Shown: in pieces, positions 10,571 to 21,345 of the stretch
How positions within the stretch are numbered: position 1 is the first letter of the stretch
Layout of the letters: the number at the start of each line of letters is the position of its first letter
Assembly: GCA_900542805.1 (NCBI GenBank)
Contig: UQOW01000009.1
Coordinates: 4,608 to 68,607, forward strand
DNA length: 64,000 nt
Source: an uncultured Sutterella sp.
Lineage (GTDB): Bacteria; Pseudomonadota; Gammaproteobacteria; Burkholderiales; Burkholderiaceae_F
Direction of reading: 5' to 3'
Translations under genes and position numbers: made by a program
The notes under the pieces: generated by a model
Databases searched by the model: none
What the model was told of the DNA's origin: nothing
The model's input: the letters and a program-made list of their open reading frames with translations, nothing else

Positions 10571-11007
10571 TCGCAAAAATCTTTCGAAAGAATTTTCGGA
10601 AGTTGTTGCACAAGGGCTTCGGCGTCAAGACGACGCGCGATTAGAACATCCTCGGGCGTTTGTCGCACTTTGAGACTCCAGGTAGATTCCGGAAAGTACG
10701 CGTCGTCGCGAAACCTGGCGATGATGTGCCAGTGTAGGTGCGGGACCAGGGTGCCGAACTCGGCAAGATTCACTTTTTCCGGGTGCATCACACGACGCAT
10801 CGCCGATTCGATACAAAATACAACGCGCATGACGTGATGGCGCTCGGACTCCGACAAATCCGTCATTTCCTTGATGTGGCGCGTCAAGATAACACGGATA
10901 AACCCCGGGAGGTCTTCCGTAGAAGCGTCGATGACGTAGACAAGGGAGTCACGCCAGATCTCTTTCGGGTGACGGGAAACACAAAGAGGACAGGTCGTCG
11001 GATTCAT
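10567..11007 (-). CDS. HIT-family nucleotide hydrolase
   Basis: A 146-residue histidine-triad protein. The catalytic motif is HLHWHIIAR (HxHxH followed by hydrophobic residues, near residues 90-98). The N-terminal CPLC may hold a structural metal together with later histidines. Proteins of this kind split dinucleoside polyphosphates or nucleoside phosphoramidates. It starts 42 bases after the stop of the large FAD/Fe-S gene and is the last gene of that minus-strand operon. The exact substrate cannot be predicted. Confidence 0.9.
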   Translation of the reverse strand: MNPTTCPLCVSRHPKEIWRDSLVYVIDASTEDLPGFIRVILTRHIKEMTDLSESERHHVMRVVFCIESAMRRVMHPEKVNLAEFGTLVPHLHWHIIARFRDDAYFPESTWSLKVRQTPEDVLIARRLDAEALVQQLPKILSKDFCD

Positions 11008-11049
11008 CGGAGTATCGGAGCGGGGACACAGAGTCCCCGCTCATCTCAG

Positions 11050-14000
11050 TTAGACCAAAACACTTTCGATGCCGTCTTTCTTAACACGGGCAATGAAGGT
11101 TTTAAGCCAGTTATCGCCGAACTTTAAGCGTGCCAATTCGACAACAAGAAATTCAGCGGACGTTTTTGTCGACTGCGAGTAGCGACTGATTCCTTGAAAA
11201 CAGCCTGGGCAGGTTGTCAAAATCCGAATATTGCCTTCGAAGTTGTCTTTTGTTAGCTCCGACCGAGCCTGTAGGATGCTTTCTTCCTTGCGGAATCGGA
11301 CTTGGGTTGCAATATCCGGGCGTCCGACGGCGAACGTTCCGGATTCGCCGCAACAGTAATCGGTCTGAAGAATTCGACTGGCATCGTTCGGATGCACGAG
11401 CCTATTGACAACATTCGCACCCTTGACGGCCACAAACGGGGTATGGCAGGGATCGTGATACAGATACCGCGTTTTGTCATCGCCTTGAACGGTAAAGCCC
11501 TTCTCCGCTAAGTACTGATGAATGTCAATGAGTCGGCATCCTGGGAAAATCTGCTCAAAGTGATATTCCTTCAGTTGCTTTAAGCACGTGCCGCAACTGA
11601 CGACGACCGTTTTGATATCCAAGTAATTGAGCGTGTTGGCTACGCGGTGGAAAAGCACACGGTTTTCCGTGACGATCTTTTCGGCAAGCGACTCTTGGCC
11701 GTTTCCTTTTTGCGGGTACCCACAGCACATGTAGCGCGGAGGCAAGACGGTCTGAACACCGCTTTCAAAAAGAAGAGCCAGCGTGGCGATACCGACCTCG
11801 GGGAACAGGCGGTCATTGCCGCATCCCGGGAAGTAAAGGACCGCTTCGTTATCGAGGGCATCGGGTTTACGAATAATCGGCACGCGAGTCGAGTCGATCA
11901 ACCCTAAAGCCGTCCGTAACGTTTGTGTCATGCGCGGCTTCGGAAGCTTGCGGTTAACAAGCGTAATCACTTGTTCGACAAAGGGTTGCTTGCCGGTTGT
12001 GTTCGGCGGACGTTTTAATTCGGGCTCAACGGCCGCGTGGAGCAAACGATTGGCGTTTCTCTGAGCATTAAAGCCGAACTGGATGAGCGTTTTCCTTGCT
12101 GCCTCCACTGCCGTCGGATTTTGGAGATTTAAAAAAGCCATGCCGGCAGCCTTGGCCGGTTGCAAATGCTTGAGGCCGGAATCATGCAGCAGGTCACGCA
12201 TGAGAATCGTCACATCGCCGAAATTAATCTTGACCGGGCAGACGGGCCGGCACTTCATGCAGAGTGTGCAGTGATCGGAAAGGTCCTCGATGGACTCAAG
12301 ATGGCGTTTACTCAGGCCGCGCCGTGTTTGCTCTTCGTATAGAAAAGCTTCGATTAAAAGCGATGTAGCAAGAATCTTATTGCGCGGCGAGTACAAGAGA
12401 TTGGCTCGCGGCACGTGAGTTGTGCAACGCGGCTTACATTTTCCGCAACGTAGGCAGTTTTTAATCGCATCACTGATGGCTTTAATCTGCGTTTGTTGCA
12501 TGATGAGTGACTCGGCACCGAGCAAGTTAAAACTTGGGGTGTAGGCGTTTTCCAAGCCGCTTTCCTTACGAAGTTTTCCGGCATTAAAGTGCCGTTGCGG
12601 GTCGACGCGATCGAGATAGGCATAAAAAGGTTTTAGGTCTTTTTCATCGACAAAGGCAATCTTCGTCAGACCGATGCCGTGTTCTCCGGTGATTGAGCCG
12701 CCGAGTTTTTTGGCCGCGTTCATAACAAGAGAAATCGCCTTTTCGCCGAGTTGCATCATGGCGTAGTTATCCGAATTGAGCGGAACGTTCGTGTGAACGT
12801 TTCCGTCACCGGCGTGCATGTGCAACGCAATAAAGACACGCCCGCGCAGAACCTTATCGTGGATTGTGTCGATATCCTCGAGGATGTCCTCGAAGATGTT
12901 GGGCGGGAAAATCTTGGCCAGCGGATCTCGGACTTCCGTATGCCAAGAGATACGCAAAACACGGTCGTACACGATGTCAAAAAGCGTAGCGTCTTGGTCG
13001 TAAGGCTTGACGGTCGCTGCCTGGAACTTGATCCCGAGCGGGTTTAAATCGGCCAGCGCCTTTTTCAAGGGAGAATCCAAGTTCTCCAAGATGTACGTCC
13101 AGCGCTTTTTGACAAGAGTCAGCAACTCCAAGGCCTTGGGTACGGCATTTTGGAGGAGACCTTCTTTAGAAGCATCCGGATCGGTTTTTGCAAGTGTAAG
13201 GTACTTTTGTAAATCGGTGATAACGGCATCGACCATCTCGAGCTTATTTTTCACGGAGCACTCGATATTAAAGTGCTCGCAGATAATTGTGTAATCGCCG
13301 ATTTTTTCTAAGGGAATCACAACGTCTTCATTGAGTTTGAAGGCGTTCGTATGAGCACTGATGGCAGCAGTGCGGCTTCGTTCGTGCCAAAATTGAAAAC
13401 GTTTTTCAGGCGTTGAGGCAATGTACCCTTCGCCGTTATGGGCCTGACACAATTGAACGACCTTTTGGCAAACGGCATCCAAGGCCTTTTCGTCATCGCC
13501 GACGATATCTCCGACAAGAACCATCTTAGGAAATTCACGGCGCTGAGTTTTTGGCGGATACCCGACGGCATGCAAATACCGATCGTCCATGTGCTCTAAG
13601 CCGGCGAGCATGCAGCCGTCCGGGTGTGAATCGAGCATTTGTGTGATGCCAACAATGGCAGGACCGGCTTCGCTTGCGGCGCCGAAGAACTCCAGGCACA
13701 GCGTGCGTCCGAGCTTGGGAAGGCGATGCAAAACCCAGGTCGCAGCCGTAATCAGGCCGTCACACCCTTCTTTTTGGACGCCCGGAAGACCTCCAAGGAA
13801 TTTATTGGAAACGTCTTTGCCGAGGCCTGGTTTTCGAAACGTCGTTCCCGGAATGGTGAGCAATTCTTTTTTCAGAATGACAGCCTTGCTCGGGTCCGGT
13901 TCCGTCCCGTCTCGGGTTGTGATTTCCCACGTGACGGTCTTTTGCTTGTGAATTTTGTCCAGATTGTGATTGAGGCGAACGACATCGACCCAATTGCCGT

Positions 14001-14961
14001 CCGGATTAACCATACGGTAGCTTGCCAGATTATCAACGGCCGTTCCCCACAGACAGGCTTTTTTTCCGCCGGAGTTTTCGCTGATATTGCCGCCGATGGT
14101 CGAACTGTCGGCACTGGCCGGATCGACGGAAAACACGAGCCCGGCCGCATCGGCCGCTTGCATCACCCGACGCGTAATCGCGCCGCAGCCTGTGCAGATG
14201 ACCGGTGTCGTATCGGTACGTCCCGGCAAAGTTTGTTCGAAAACGGGACTGACAAAGTCGAGTTTTTCGGTATTAATCACGGCGCTTAAAGCGCTCATCG
14301 GAACAGCGCCACCCGTGTATCCGGTGCCGCCGCCGCGCGGAATGATGACAAGACCCAAATCAATGCAGGAACGCACCAAAATAGGAAGCTCCGATTCGCT
14401 ATCGGGCGTTAACACCACAAAAGGGTATTCGATGCGCCAATCCGTGGCGTCCGTTACGTGTGAGACGCGGGTGAAAGGATCGAAGCGAATGTTGTCCTTG
14501 TGGGTATGGCGCTTGAGGGTACGAAGGACTTTGGAACGCAATTTTGCGATGTCCGTAAAACTTTTTTCGAAGCGGTCGACGGCCAGCGATGCGTTCTCGA
14601 TAAGCTTGCCGACATCGGCATCAGCGGCCTTGTCTTCTTTGCGGCGCTTACTCATTTCGGTTAAGCGATGGCGCAAAGCTTCAATCAGAAGGCGGCGGCG
14701 CTTTTTGTCGGCCAGCAAATCGTCTTGTAGGTAGGGGTTTCTCTGAACAACCCAGATGTCGCCCAAAACCTCAAAGAGCATGCGAGCCGATTGTCCTGTT
14801 CTTGTTAAGGAGCGCAGGCTCTTTAAGAGAGACCAACTGTCCTCGCCCAGGAGGCGAATCACAATTTCCTTGTCGGAAAAAGACGTGTAGTTGTAAGGAA
14901 TTTCGCGAACACGCGCCGCTACCGTAGGGACGGTATCCTTAGGAGGGTTTTGAGTGGTCAT
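11050..14961 (-). CDS. DUF3683 / FAD-linked oxidase / Fe-S / CCG-domain oxidoreductase fusion
   Basis: A 1303-residue fusion that in betaproteobacteria forms a single family. Residues 1-130 match DUF3683 ([40 protein letters not shown]). An FAD-binding type 4 domain follows, with [14 protein letters not shown] near residue 210. The FAD-oxidase C-terminal domain holds [10 protein letters not shown]. Two [4Fe-4S] motifs come next, [11 protein letters not shown] near 834 and [12 protein letters not shown] near 899. Two CCG domains end the protein ([35 protein letters not shown]). It joins in one chain what GlcD/GlcF or D-2-hydroxyglutarate and D-lactate dehydrogenases do in separate subunits, so it likely oxidises a D-2-hydroxy acid and passes electrons to the quinone pool. 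The substrate is unknown. Confidence 0.9.
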   Translation of the reverse strand: MTTQNPPKDTVPTVAARVREIPYNYTSFSDKEIVIRLLGEDSWSLLKSLRSLTRTGQSARMLFEVLGDIWVVQRNPYLQDDLLADKKRRRLLIEALRHRLTEMSKRRKEDKAADADVGKLIENASLAVDRFEKSFTDIAKLRSKVLRTLKRHTHKDNIRFDPFTRVSHVTDATDWRIEYPFVVLTPDSESELPILVRSCIDLGLVIIPRGGGTGYTGGAVPMSALSAVINTEKLDFVSPVFEQTLPGRTDTTPVICTGCGAITRRVMQAADAAGLVFSVDPASADSSTIGGNISENSGGKKACLWGTAVDNLASYRMVNPDGNWVDVVRLNHNLDKIHKQKTVTWEITTRDGTEPDPSKAVILKKELLTIPGTTFRKPGLGKDVSNKFLGGLPGVQKEGCDGLITAATWVLHRLPKLGRTLCLEFFGAASEAGPAIVGITQMLDSHPDGCMLAGLEHMDDRYLHAVGYPPKTQRREFPKMVLVGDIVGDDEKALDAVCQKVVQLCQAHNGEGYIASTPEKRFQFWHERSRTAAISAHTNAFKLNEDVVIPLEKIGDYTIICEHFNIECSVKNKLEMVDAVITDLQKYLTLAKTDPDASKEGLLQNAVPKALELLTLVKKRWTYILENLDSPLKKALADLNPLGIKFQAATVKPYDQDATLFDIVYDRVLRISWHTEVRDPLAKIFPPNIFEDILEDIDTIHDKVLRGRVFIALHMHAGDGNVHTNVPLNSDNYAMMQLGEKAISLVMNAAKKLGGSITGEHGIGLTKIAFVDEKDLKPFYAYLDRVDPQRHFNAGKLRKESGLENAYTPSFNLLGAESLIMQQTQIKAISDAIKNCLRCGKCKPRCTTHVPRANLLYSPRNKILATSLLIEAFLYEEQTRRGLSKRHLESIEDLSDHCTLCMKCRPVCPVKINFGDVTILMRDLLHDSGLKHLQPAKAAGMAFLNLQNPTAVEAARKTLIQFGFNAQRNANRLLHAAVEPELKRPPNTTGKQPFVEQVITLVNRKLPKPRMTQTLRTALGLIDSTRVPIIRKPDALDNEAVLYFPGCGNDRLFPEVGIATLALLFESGVQTVLPPRYMCCGYPQKGNGQESLAEKIVTENRVLFHRVANTLNYLDIKTVVVSCGTCLKQLKEYHFEQIFPGCRLIDIHQYLAEKGFTVQGDDKTRYLYHDPCHTPFVAVKGANVVNRLVHPNDASRILQTDYCCGESGTFAVGRPDIATQVRFRKEESILQARSELTKDNFEGNIRILTTCPGCFQGISRYSQSTKTSAEFLVVELARLKFGDNWLKTFIARVKKDGIESVLV

Positions 14962-15009
14962 AAATGCAAAGAAAACAAAAAGGAGAAACCGAAACGCCCA
15001 TTGTACCGA

Positions 15010-15267
15010 CTAGTTAGACGGGTTGCGGATTAGCCGTTGTCGCCCGGAAATCGGTCTTTCGCACAAGCGAAAAATGCCGGCGTCGTCATCGAGAATATCG
15101 TACGTCCATTTTACGTTGCCCCGCAGGTCTTCAAGCCAGGCTCGCACCGGAACATCCAACTCGTCGACATTGGTATTTATGTAGCTTTCGGCTTCATAGG
15201 CCGTTGCGAACGTTTCGACGAACTCGCCGTAATCAAGGACAACTTGAACCACCAAATCCCTTCGCAT
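15010..15267 (-). CDS. Small conserved-looking protein of unknown function
   Basis: An 85-residue protein beginning MRRDLVVQVVLDYGEFVETF and ending in a basic tail (GRQRLIRNPSN). It is rich in acidic residues in the middle (NTNVDELDVPVRAWLEDL). I do not recognise a family. The start at 15267 is 11 bases after the stop of the M20 peptidase gene; a longer form from 15318 would overlap that gene and adds unrelated sequence. It lies in an operon between that peptidase and the FAD/Fe-S oxidoreductase, with no long gap on either side, which supports it being a real gene. Confidence 0.6.
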   Translation of the reverse strand: MRRDLVVQVVLDYGEFVETFATAYEAESYINTNVDELDVPVRAWLEDLRGNVKWTYDILDDDAGIFRLCERPISGRQRLIRNPSN

Positions 15268-15278
15268 GTTTGTTTCTT

Positions 15279-16682
15279 TTAGGGTATATCGGCAATCACG
15301 CGTGCCAGGGCGCGACAAAGAGCTTCGACAAAATCTAAATGCAAAGCCTCATCGGGTCCGTGGGCATTCGAATCCGGACCGAGAACACCGGTCAGAAGAA
15401 ACTGAGCCCGCGGACACGCTGGTTCCAGAACATCAAAGATAGAAAGCGAACCGCCTTCGCCCGAATACACGGCACTTTGCCCGAAGATGCTTTGAGCGGC
15501 TTTTTCAATACTGCGCTGTAACCAAGGTTCTTCACGCGGCGCATCCCAACCGGCGAAAGAGGAAATATCCGTCAGTTCCGTTCGCGCGCCGAACGGAGGA
15601 TCGGAAAGAAGAATGCGTTTGAGTGCCTGAGTGGCAACAGCAGAATCGATACGCGGCGGCAGGCGAAGCGAAAGACGCAGGGCCGTGTAGGAACGAAGAA
15701 CATTGCCGGCACAGGAAATATCCGGGAGTCCCTGAGCCCCTGTAATCGCCAATTGCGGCATCCAGGTTTGCGCAAGAATGGCCTTTTCTGCGTCCTTAAA
15801 ACGTAGAATCGGCGAATCAATCCAAGGAAAATCCTCGGCAAATGAGCCGGAAAGGGCGGCCTTGGCTCGGACTTGCTCTAAACGCTCTTGCGGGATAGTG
15901 GCGTAAAAAGCCGAGTCGCGAATTGTTCCGGTAGCGCTTTCTTCCAAGCGCTCAAGGAGTTGACGGGCAATCATAAAAGAGTCGGGAACAATGCCCGAGG
16001 CCGTGCCCGAGTGCACGCCGTGCTTTAAGACACTGACTTTCAGTGTTGCCGTCAAAACGCCGCGAAAGTTTGTTGTGATGCAGAGACGCTTGTAATCTAA
16101 GCTTCCGGCATCGAGAATCAGAGCCAGGCGGACGTCTTGAAGGTCTTTTTTAAGGCGCTCGATCCAATACGCAAAATCCGAAGACCCAGACTCTTCGCAG
16201 GTTTCGAAAATGCCGACAAAACGGGGATGCGCAAGCCGTCCCTCTTTGAGAGCGTGTATGAGACTGACGGCCGAGTAAAAACTGTAGCCGTCATCGGCAG
16301 CACCGCGTCCGTATAAGACGGAACCTTCTTTTTTCGGGCAAAAAGGAGCGCGACCGCAACTCCACGAGCCGCCTTCGGGTTGTTTATCTAAGTGACCGTA
16401 AAAAAGGACAGAGCCGCTTTTGGTGCAGCCCTCGGAGGCCGGCATTTCAAAAAATAAGAGCGGAGTCTTTCCGGGCTCGGACAAAATCGTGTAGCGGATA
16501 TCGGGGACAAGGAGCCTTCCGAATTCTGCGGCCTCGTCAATGGCACGGCGAAGGTATCCGTGTTCCTCCCAGCGGGAATCGAACATCGGAGAAAGACTCG
16601 GCACACGGATGAATCTTTCCAGAGCCTGTTCGGTTTCGTTTTGCCACAGATTGTGCAAAACGGCGTCGGTTTTTGAAAACAT
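15279..16682 (-). CDS. M20-family metallopeptidase (dipeptidase-like)
   Basis: A 467-residue zinc peptidase of the M20/ArgE/DapE/CPG2 group. Visible motifs are FYGHLDKQP (metal-binding His and catalytic Asp), GRGAADDG (bridging Asp), FETCEESGS (catalytic Glu pair), LDAGS, the dimerisation-domain GVHSG and a late SNAHGPDEALH with a metal-binding His. The length fits the longer dipeptidase branch. The start at 16682 follows AAAGGTAG and lies only 5 bases after the rlpA stop, so translation is probably coupled to the septal transglycosylase. A role in trimming peptides is likely; that they come from peptidoglycan is inference from context. Confidence 0.85.
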   Translation of the reverse strand: MFSKTDAVLHNLWQNETEQALERFIRVPSLSPMFDSRWEEHGYLRRAIDEAAEFGRLLVPDIRYTILSEPGKTPLLFFEMPASEGCTKSGSVLFYGHLDKQPEGGSWSCGRAPFCPKKEGSVLYGRGAADDGYSFYSAVSLIHALKEGRLAHPRFVGIFETCEESGSSDFAYWIERLKKDLQDVRLALILDAGSLDYKRLCITTNFRGVLTATLKVSVLKHGVHSGTASGIVPDSFMIARQLLERLEESATGTIRDSAFYATIPQERLEQVRAKAALSGSFAEDFPWIDSPILRFKDAEKAILAQTWMPQLAITGAQGLPDISCAGNVLRSYTALRLSLRLPPRIDSAVATQALKRILLSDPPFGARTELTDISSFAGWDAPREEPWLQRSIEKAAQSIFGQSAVYSGEGGSLSIFDVLEPACPRAQFLLTGVLGPDSNAHGPDEALHLDFVEALCRALARVIADIP

Positions 16683-16687
16683 AATAA

Positions 16688-17860
16688 CTACCTTTGTATG
16701 ATAAATGCTCGAATTCCGAGAAGCGGGGCGATGCTCTCGCACAGGGTTTGAGCCGTAGCCCGAGTGGGAACGGAACCGATTAAAACACGATGGAGTTTTG
16801 CGTCCGAGACAACACGCACTCGGGCCGTGATGTCATGCTCGGAAAGCATCATTTCCGCATGTGCAGCTGCTTCGCGCGCATTGGTTTCGTTGGAAAAGGC
16901 TCCGATTTGAACGGACCACATCGGCGCTGTCGGCGCACCGCCCGTGACGCGATCTGAGACGTTTTCGTTCAGGATAGTAGCGATGGCATCGGTCTGCTTG
17001 AGAGCGCTTTCGTCTGTTTCCTCGGATGCTCTCTGAGTGGTCCCGATGTCAATGACAGGGCTTTCGGTAATTTCCGAGACGGCGGCGGCATCTGTAGCAT
17101 CGGAAGGAGCATTACTTTCAGCAGACGGAATGGAGCTTAAAATCGGAGTATCCGAAACGGACGGAACACTGACAGGAGCCGATGCCACGGTGGCAAGTGT
17201 GTCCTGCTGCTCCTGCGCTTGAATCACAGGCTCGATTCTAGGCGCTGTTTTGACGGGGTCGGCTAGGGTAAGTTGCGTCTTCGGAGCGTCTGTTCGATAG
17301 TTCCCCGAGGCAATCTCGCGCCGCGTGATGCGCTCGACTTTCACGCGAGTCGTTCCCGCGGTGTGGTAGCCGAGTTTGACAGCAGCGGCATAGCTCATGT
17401 CGATAATGCGACCGCCGAGAAACGGCCCGCGATCATTGACACGAACTATCAAGCTTTTTCCGTTTTTCAGGTTCGTCACACGTGCATAGCTCGGGAGCTC
17501 CATGGTCGGGTGAGCGGCCGTCATGGCAAACATGTCATAGCGCTCGCCGATAGCGGTTTTGCGTCCGTGAAATTGTTTTCCGTACCAGCTAGCGACACCC
17601 GTTTGAGAAAAGGAGCGGTCCCCGGACATCGGGTAGTACCGCTTCCCCATGACGGTGTACGGACGATTCGCCGCTTTATAGGGTTTCTCGATTTTTAGAA
17701 CCGTATGTTCCTGAGCGGAAAAGGCATGCGACGCATCGGGCGGACCGTCTTTGTCATAAAACTTTCCTGCTTTGGATAGTACCGATGAGCCGGAGCATCC
17801 GATGACGGCAACAGTCAATCCCAAACAGGAAACTAAAAGAATCAGGCGGGCAAAGAACAT
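16688..17860 (-). CDS. rlpA: RlpA lytic transglycosylase lipoprotein with SPOR domain
   Basis: A 390-residue outer-membrane lipoprotein that cleaves glycan strands lacking peptide stems at the septum. The signal peptide ends with lipobox VIGC (Cys22). The double-psi beta-barrel holds GVASWYGKQFHGRKTAIGE, TAAHPTMELPSYARV and VRVNDRGPFLGGRIIDMS, including the Glu, His and Asp known to matter in Pseudomonas RlpA. A long Ser/Thr/Ala/Pro-rich linker (about residues 200-310) leads to a C-terminal SPOR domain (MWSVQIGAFSNETNAREAA) that targets denuded septal peptidoglycan. It is the first gene of a minus-strand operon with the M20 peptidase and diverges from gatC. Confidence 0.93.
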   Translation of the reverse strand: MFFARLILLVSCLGLTVAVIGCSGSSVLSKAGKFYDKDGPPDASHAFSAQEHTVLKIEKPYKAANRPYTVMGKRYYPMSGDRSFSQTGVASWYGKQFHGRKTAIGERYDMFAMTAAHPTMELPSYARVTNLKNGKSLIVRVNDRGPFLGGRIIDMSYAAAVKLGYHTAGTTRVKVERITRREIASGNYRTDAPKTQLTLADPVKTAPRIEPVIQAQEQQDTLATVASAPVSVPSVSDTPILSSIPSAESNAPSDATDAAAVSEITESPVIDIGTTQRASEETDESALKQTDAIATILNENVSDRVTGGAPTAPMWSVQIGAFSNETNAREAAAHAEMMLSEHDITARVRVVSDAKLHRVLIGSVPTRATAQTLCESIAPLLGIRAFIIQR

Positions 17861-18040
17861 AACGAAACTATTCGTGTAAAAAGGATTGCAATGTTTGATG
17901 GAAAGGATAGCGCCAATACAGGGGAAAGAGGGGTAAATAGACTATGATTAGAGTCTGAAGACACTGTTTTGGTTCGGATAAAAAATCGAGCCGACGGGTT
18001 TTTTTGTTTATTCATATTTTTGATTTACTCAGAGATTGCT

Positions 18041-18328
18041 ATGGCCTTGGCTTTAGAAGATGTTCGCCGTATTGCCGAACTTGCGCATATTGATATTGAT
18101 CAAGCGCAGGCAGTTCGCATGCAAGGGGAACTCAACGACATTTTTAAGATGATTGAACGCATTCAGGCAGTTGACACAACCCAGGTCGAGCCGATGATGC
18201 ATCCGCACGACGACGTACAGCGGCTGCGTGACGATTGTGTGGTCTTCGAAAACAATCGGGATGAGAACATGAAAAACGCTCCCGAGGCCTACGAGGGTCT
18301 TTTCTTGGTCCCGCAGGTAATCGAATAG
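18041..18328 (+). CDS. gatC: Asp-tRNA(Asn)/Glu-tRNA(Gln) amidotransferase subunit C
   Basis: A 95-residue subunit of the GatCAB complex, which converts misacylated Glu-tRNA(Gln) and Asp-tRNA(Asn) to the amidated forms. Family features include LEDVRRIAELAHIDI at the start, ELNDIFKMIERIQAVDT and VEPMMHPHDDVQRLRDD, and the closing PEAYEGLFLVPQVIE. It threads around GatA and stabilises its contact with GatB. The ATG at 18041 fits the family N-terminus; an upstream in-frame start would add unrelated sequence. It leads the gatCAB operon, with gatA 9 bases downstream. Confidence 0.95.
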   Translation: MALALEDVRRIAELAHIDIDQAQAVRMQGELNDIFKMIERIQAVDTTQVEPMMHPHDDVQRLRDDCVVFENNRDENMKNAPEAYEGLFLVPQVIE

Positions 18329-18337
18329 GGGTGTGAG

Positions 18338-19792
18338 ATGACAGAGACGTTTCATACCGTAGTCGAGCTATCGAAGGCTTTGGCCGCTAAAAAAATCAGT
18401 GCCGTCGAGCTTGCCGAGCACTACCTTAAGCGCATCGATGCGGCTCATGACCTCAATTGTTTTTTGGACGTGCGTCCGGAAGTAACACTCGAACAGGCAC
18501 GAGAAGCCGACAAGATAATCGCGAAGGGAAATGCTGGTCGATTGACCGGTATTCCGATTGCACACAAGGATATTTTCGTCACAAAAGAGTGGGCGTCGAC
18601 GGCCGGTAGCCGTATGCTCGAAGGCTATATGAGTCCGTTTGATGCGACGGTTGTTCGAAAACTCAAGCAGGCAGGGATGGTCACGCTCGGCAAACTCAAT
18701 TGTGATGAGTTTGCGATGGGATCGGCTAATGAAAATTCCGCCTACGGCAAGGTTTTTAATCCCTGGGATTCCAATGCCGTTCCCGGCGGAAGCTCCGGTG
18801 GTTCTGCCAGTTGTATTGCTGCCGGGCTCGCTCCGATTGCCACGGCAACCGATACGGGCGGATCGATTCGCGAACCCGCAAGTTTTTGCGGTATTACGGG
18901 GGTTAAACCTACATACGGTCGTCCGAGTCGTTTAGGCATGATTGCATTTGCCTCGAGCTTGGATACAGCGGGCTTAATGGCGCACACGGTCGAAGACATT
19001 GCCTGGGTTTTAGGCGACATGGTCGGTTTTGAGCCGTGGGATTCAACGAGCGAAAATGTTCCGACCGAAGATTTTGCTCGTGATTTATACAAAGGCGTCA
19101 AAGGAATGAGAATCGGCGTTCCCCGAGCTTGGTTTACCGAGAGCTTGGATCCGGAAGTGGCCGAGGCCATTTCCAAGGTAATCGACGAGTACAAAGCCCA
19201 AGGAGCCGAGATTGTCGACGTAGAGCTTCCCAATGCCGGGCTCGGTGTTTCCGTTTATTACGTCGTGGCGTGTGCGGAAGCCAGTTCCAACCTGTCGCGT
19301 TTTGACGGTGTGCGTTACGGGTATCGCGCCAAGGACTACGGCGATATTCAGGACATGATTAAAAAGAGTCGCAACGAAGGATTCGGAGCTGAACCCAAGC
19401 GGCGAATTTTGATCGGAACATATGTTCTTTCGCACGGGTACTACGATGCGTACTACATCAAGGCACAGAAGGTTCGTCGTCTGATTGTCAATGAATTTAC
19501 CGAGGCCTTTAAACATGTCGATGCCATCTTAAGTCCTGTGACGACGTCAACCGCATTTGATTTCGGAGCCAAGAGCGACCCCGTTGTCGCTTACATGGGG
19601 GATTTGTATACGGTTCCGGCGTCACTTGCCGGGTTGCCGTGCATGAGTATGCCCTGCGGCATTCATACAAACGGGCGCCCGATCGGAGTGCAACTGGCGT
19701 GCCAGCGCTTTGCGGAGGCCAAGATGCTGCGGATTGCTAACGCGTTCCAGAAAGCAACGGATTGGCATCTGCGTCACCCGGGAAACAACTAG
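18338..19792 (+). CDS. gatA: Asp-tRNA(Asn)/Glu-tRNA(Gln) amidotransferase subunit A
   Basis: Amidase subunit of GatCAB that releases ammonia from glutamine. The 484-residue protein carries the amidase-signature Ser-cisSer-Lys triad: the lysine in PIAHKDIF near residue 80, [16 protein letters not shown] near 150-165, and the nucleophile region [15 protein letters not shown] near 175-185. The length is normal. It sits between gatC and gatB with short gaps (9 and 18 bases), as in most bacteria that lack a glutaminyl- or asparaginyl-tRNA synthetase. Confidence 0.97.
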   Translation: MTETFHTVVELSKALAAKKISAVELAEHYLKRIDAAHDLNCFLDVRPEVTLEQAREADKIIAKGNAGRLTGIPIAHKDIFVTKEWASTAGSRMLEGYMSPFDATVVRKLKQAGMVTLGKLNCDEFAMGSANENSAYGKVFNPWDSNAVPGGSSGGSASCIAAGLAPIATATDTGGSIREPASFCGITGVKPTYGRPSRLGMIAFASSLDTAGLMAHTVEDIAWVLGDMVGFEPWDSTSENVPTEDFARDLYKGVKGMRIGVPRAWFTESLDPEVAEAISKVIDEYKAQGAEIVDVELPNAGLGVSVYYVVACAEASSNLSRFDGVRYGYRAKDYGDIQDMIKKSRNEGFGAEPKRRILIGTYVLSHGYYDAYYIKAQKVRRLIVNEFTEAFKHVDAILSPVTTSTAFDFGAKSDPVVAYMGDLYTVPASLAGLPCMSMPCGIHTNGRPIGVQLACQRFAEAKMLRIANAFQKATDWHLRHPGNN

Positions 19793-19810
19793 GATCGAAC
19801 GGAGAAGAAA

Positions 19811-21262
19811 ATGCAGTGGGAAGTAGTCATCGGATTGGAGACGCATGTTCAGCTCTCGACGCAGTCCAAAGTGTTTTCCGGGGCATCGACCGCCTTCGGA
19901 TCGGAAGCTAACACGCAGGCCTGTTACATTGATTTGGCTTTGCCCGGGGCGTTGCCGGTTCTAAATCGCGGCGCCGTGGAGCGCTCGATGAAGTTCGGTC
20001 TTGCCATCGGCGCTCAGGTTGCCGAGCGCTCTGTGTTCGATCGGAAAAACTATTTTTATCCCGATTTACCTAAGGGCTATCAAATCAGTCAGTTCGAGCA
20101 TCCAATTGTTATCGGCGGACGCCTGACCTTTACGGTTGAGCCTAAAGAGGGCAATCCGTATGTCAAGACCATCAATCTGACACGAGCACATTTGGAAGAA
20201 GATGCCGGAAAGAGCAACCACGGCGTTCTTCGCGGAAAATCCGGCATGGATTTGAACCGAGCCGGAACGCCGCTCTTGGAAATCGTTACCGAGCCCGAAC
20301 TTCGGAGTTCGGCTGAGGCAGTCGGCTATGCCAAGGCACTCCATGCGCTTGTCGTGTGGCTCGGCATTTCACACGGCAACATGCAGGAAGGCAATTTCCG
20401 GTGCGATGCCAACGTCTCGGTGCGTCCTAAGGGCGAAACGAAATTCGGCACTCGATGCGAAATCAAGAACATCAATTCGTTTAAGTTCTTGCAAGACGCT
20501 ATCGATTACGAGGTAGCTCGTCAAATCGATGTGATTGAAAACGGCGGCATCGTTGTTCAGGCAACGCGCCTTTACGATCCGAATAAAAACGAGACCCGCG
20601 AGATGCGCAGCAAGGAAGACTCAATGGACTATCGGTACTTCCCCGACCCGGATTTGCTGCCTTTGTACATCAGCCCGGAATGGAAGGCCAAGGTCTTAAG
20701 TGAGCTTCCGGAGCTACCCGACCAGATGCGTAAGCGCTTTATGAACGAATACGGTCTGAGCGAATATGACGCAGCAGTTTTAACATCGAGTCGAACGATT
20801 GCGGACTATTTTTGCGAGGCCAGTCGTACCGTCAAAGATAAAAAGATGGTCGCGAATTGGGTCATGGGCGAGGTGGCCGCGGCCGTACATGCCGCCGAGG
20901 GCATGGACTACGGCGACTGCCCGGTTAAGGCGCAGACGCTCTCTGAGATTCTGACGCGACTTTCCGACGGCACCGTGAACGCTAAGGGCGCTAAAAAGCT
21001 CTTTAGCCTCATTTGGGACGGCGCTTCGGAAGATGTCGATACCCTGATTTACAAGGAAGGGCTCAAGCAGATTTCCGATGCCGGTGCCATCGAGCCGATT
21101 ATCGATGAGATTTTGGCCAAGAACGGCAAGATGGTCGAAGAGTTCCGTAGCGGCAAACAGAAAGCCTTCAATGCACTTGTCGGACAAGCCATGAAGGCTA
21201 CGCGCGGCAAGGCTAATCCGAAACAGGTCAATGAGATTTTGCGTAAGAAGTTAGCGCTTTAA
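19811..21262 (+). CDS. gatB: Asp-tRNA(Asn)/Glu-tRNA(Gln) amidotransferase subunit B
   Basis: tRNA-binding kinase subunit of GatCAB; it activates the misacylated aminoacyl group with ATP before amidation. The 483-residue product shows [15 protein letters not shown] at the start, [14 protein letters not shown], the conserved [39 protein letters not shown], and the C-terminal YqeY-like helical tail ending [15 protein letters not shown]. The start is preceded by GGAGAAG. It closes the gatCAB operon. Confidence 0.97.
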   Translation: MQWEVVIGLETHVQLSTQSKVFSGASTAFGSEANTQACYIDLALPGALPVLNRGAVERSMKFGLAIGAQVAERSVFDRKNYFYPDLPKGYQISQFEHPIVIGGRLTFTVEPKEGNPYVKTINLTRAHLEEDAGKSNHGVLRGKSGMDLNRAGTPLLEIVTEPELRSSAEAVGYAKALHALVVWLGISHGNMQEGNFRCDANVSVRPKGETKFGTRCEIKNINSFKFLQDAIDYEVARQIDVIENGGIVVQATRLYDPNKNETREMRSKEDSMDYRYFPDPDLLPLYISPEWKAKVLSELPELPDQMRKRFMNEYGLSEYDAAVLTSSRTIADYFCEASRTVKDKKMVANWVMGEVAAAVHAAEGMDYGDCPVKAQTLSEILTRLSDGTVNAKGAKKLFSLIWDGASEDVDTLIYKEGLKQISDAGAIEPIIDEILAKNGKMVEEFRSGKQKAFNALVGQAMKATRGKANPKQVNEILRKKLAL

Positions 21263-21345
21263 AACGATGCGGTACCCGGTCGGATGAAACCATCCGAGCA
21301 CCGAAGACACTGGAGACGGGAGTGATTTCCCGAAAGGACTATTCC

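Noticed and set aside
13639..14734. Overlapping plus-strand open frames inside the FAD/Fe-S gene
   Set aside because: They are shadows of a well-supported 1303-codon gene and carry no recognisable motif.
21281..21296. CGGATG-AAAC-CATCCG hairpin between gatB and xthA
   Set aside because: A perfect 6-bp stem, but without a T-run; too short to call a terminator.
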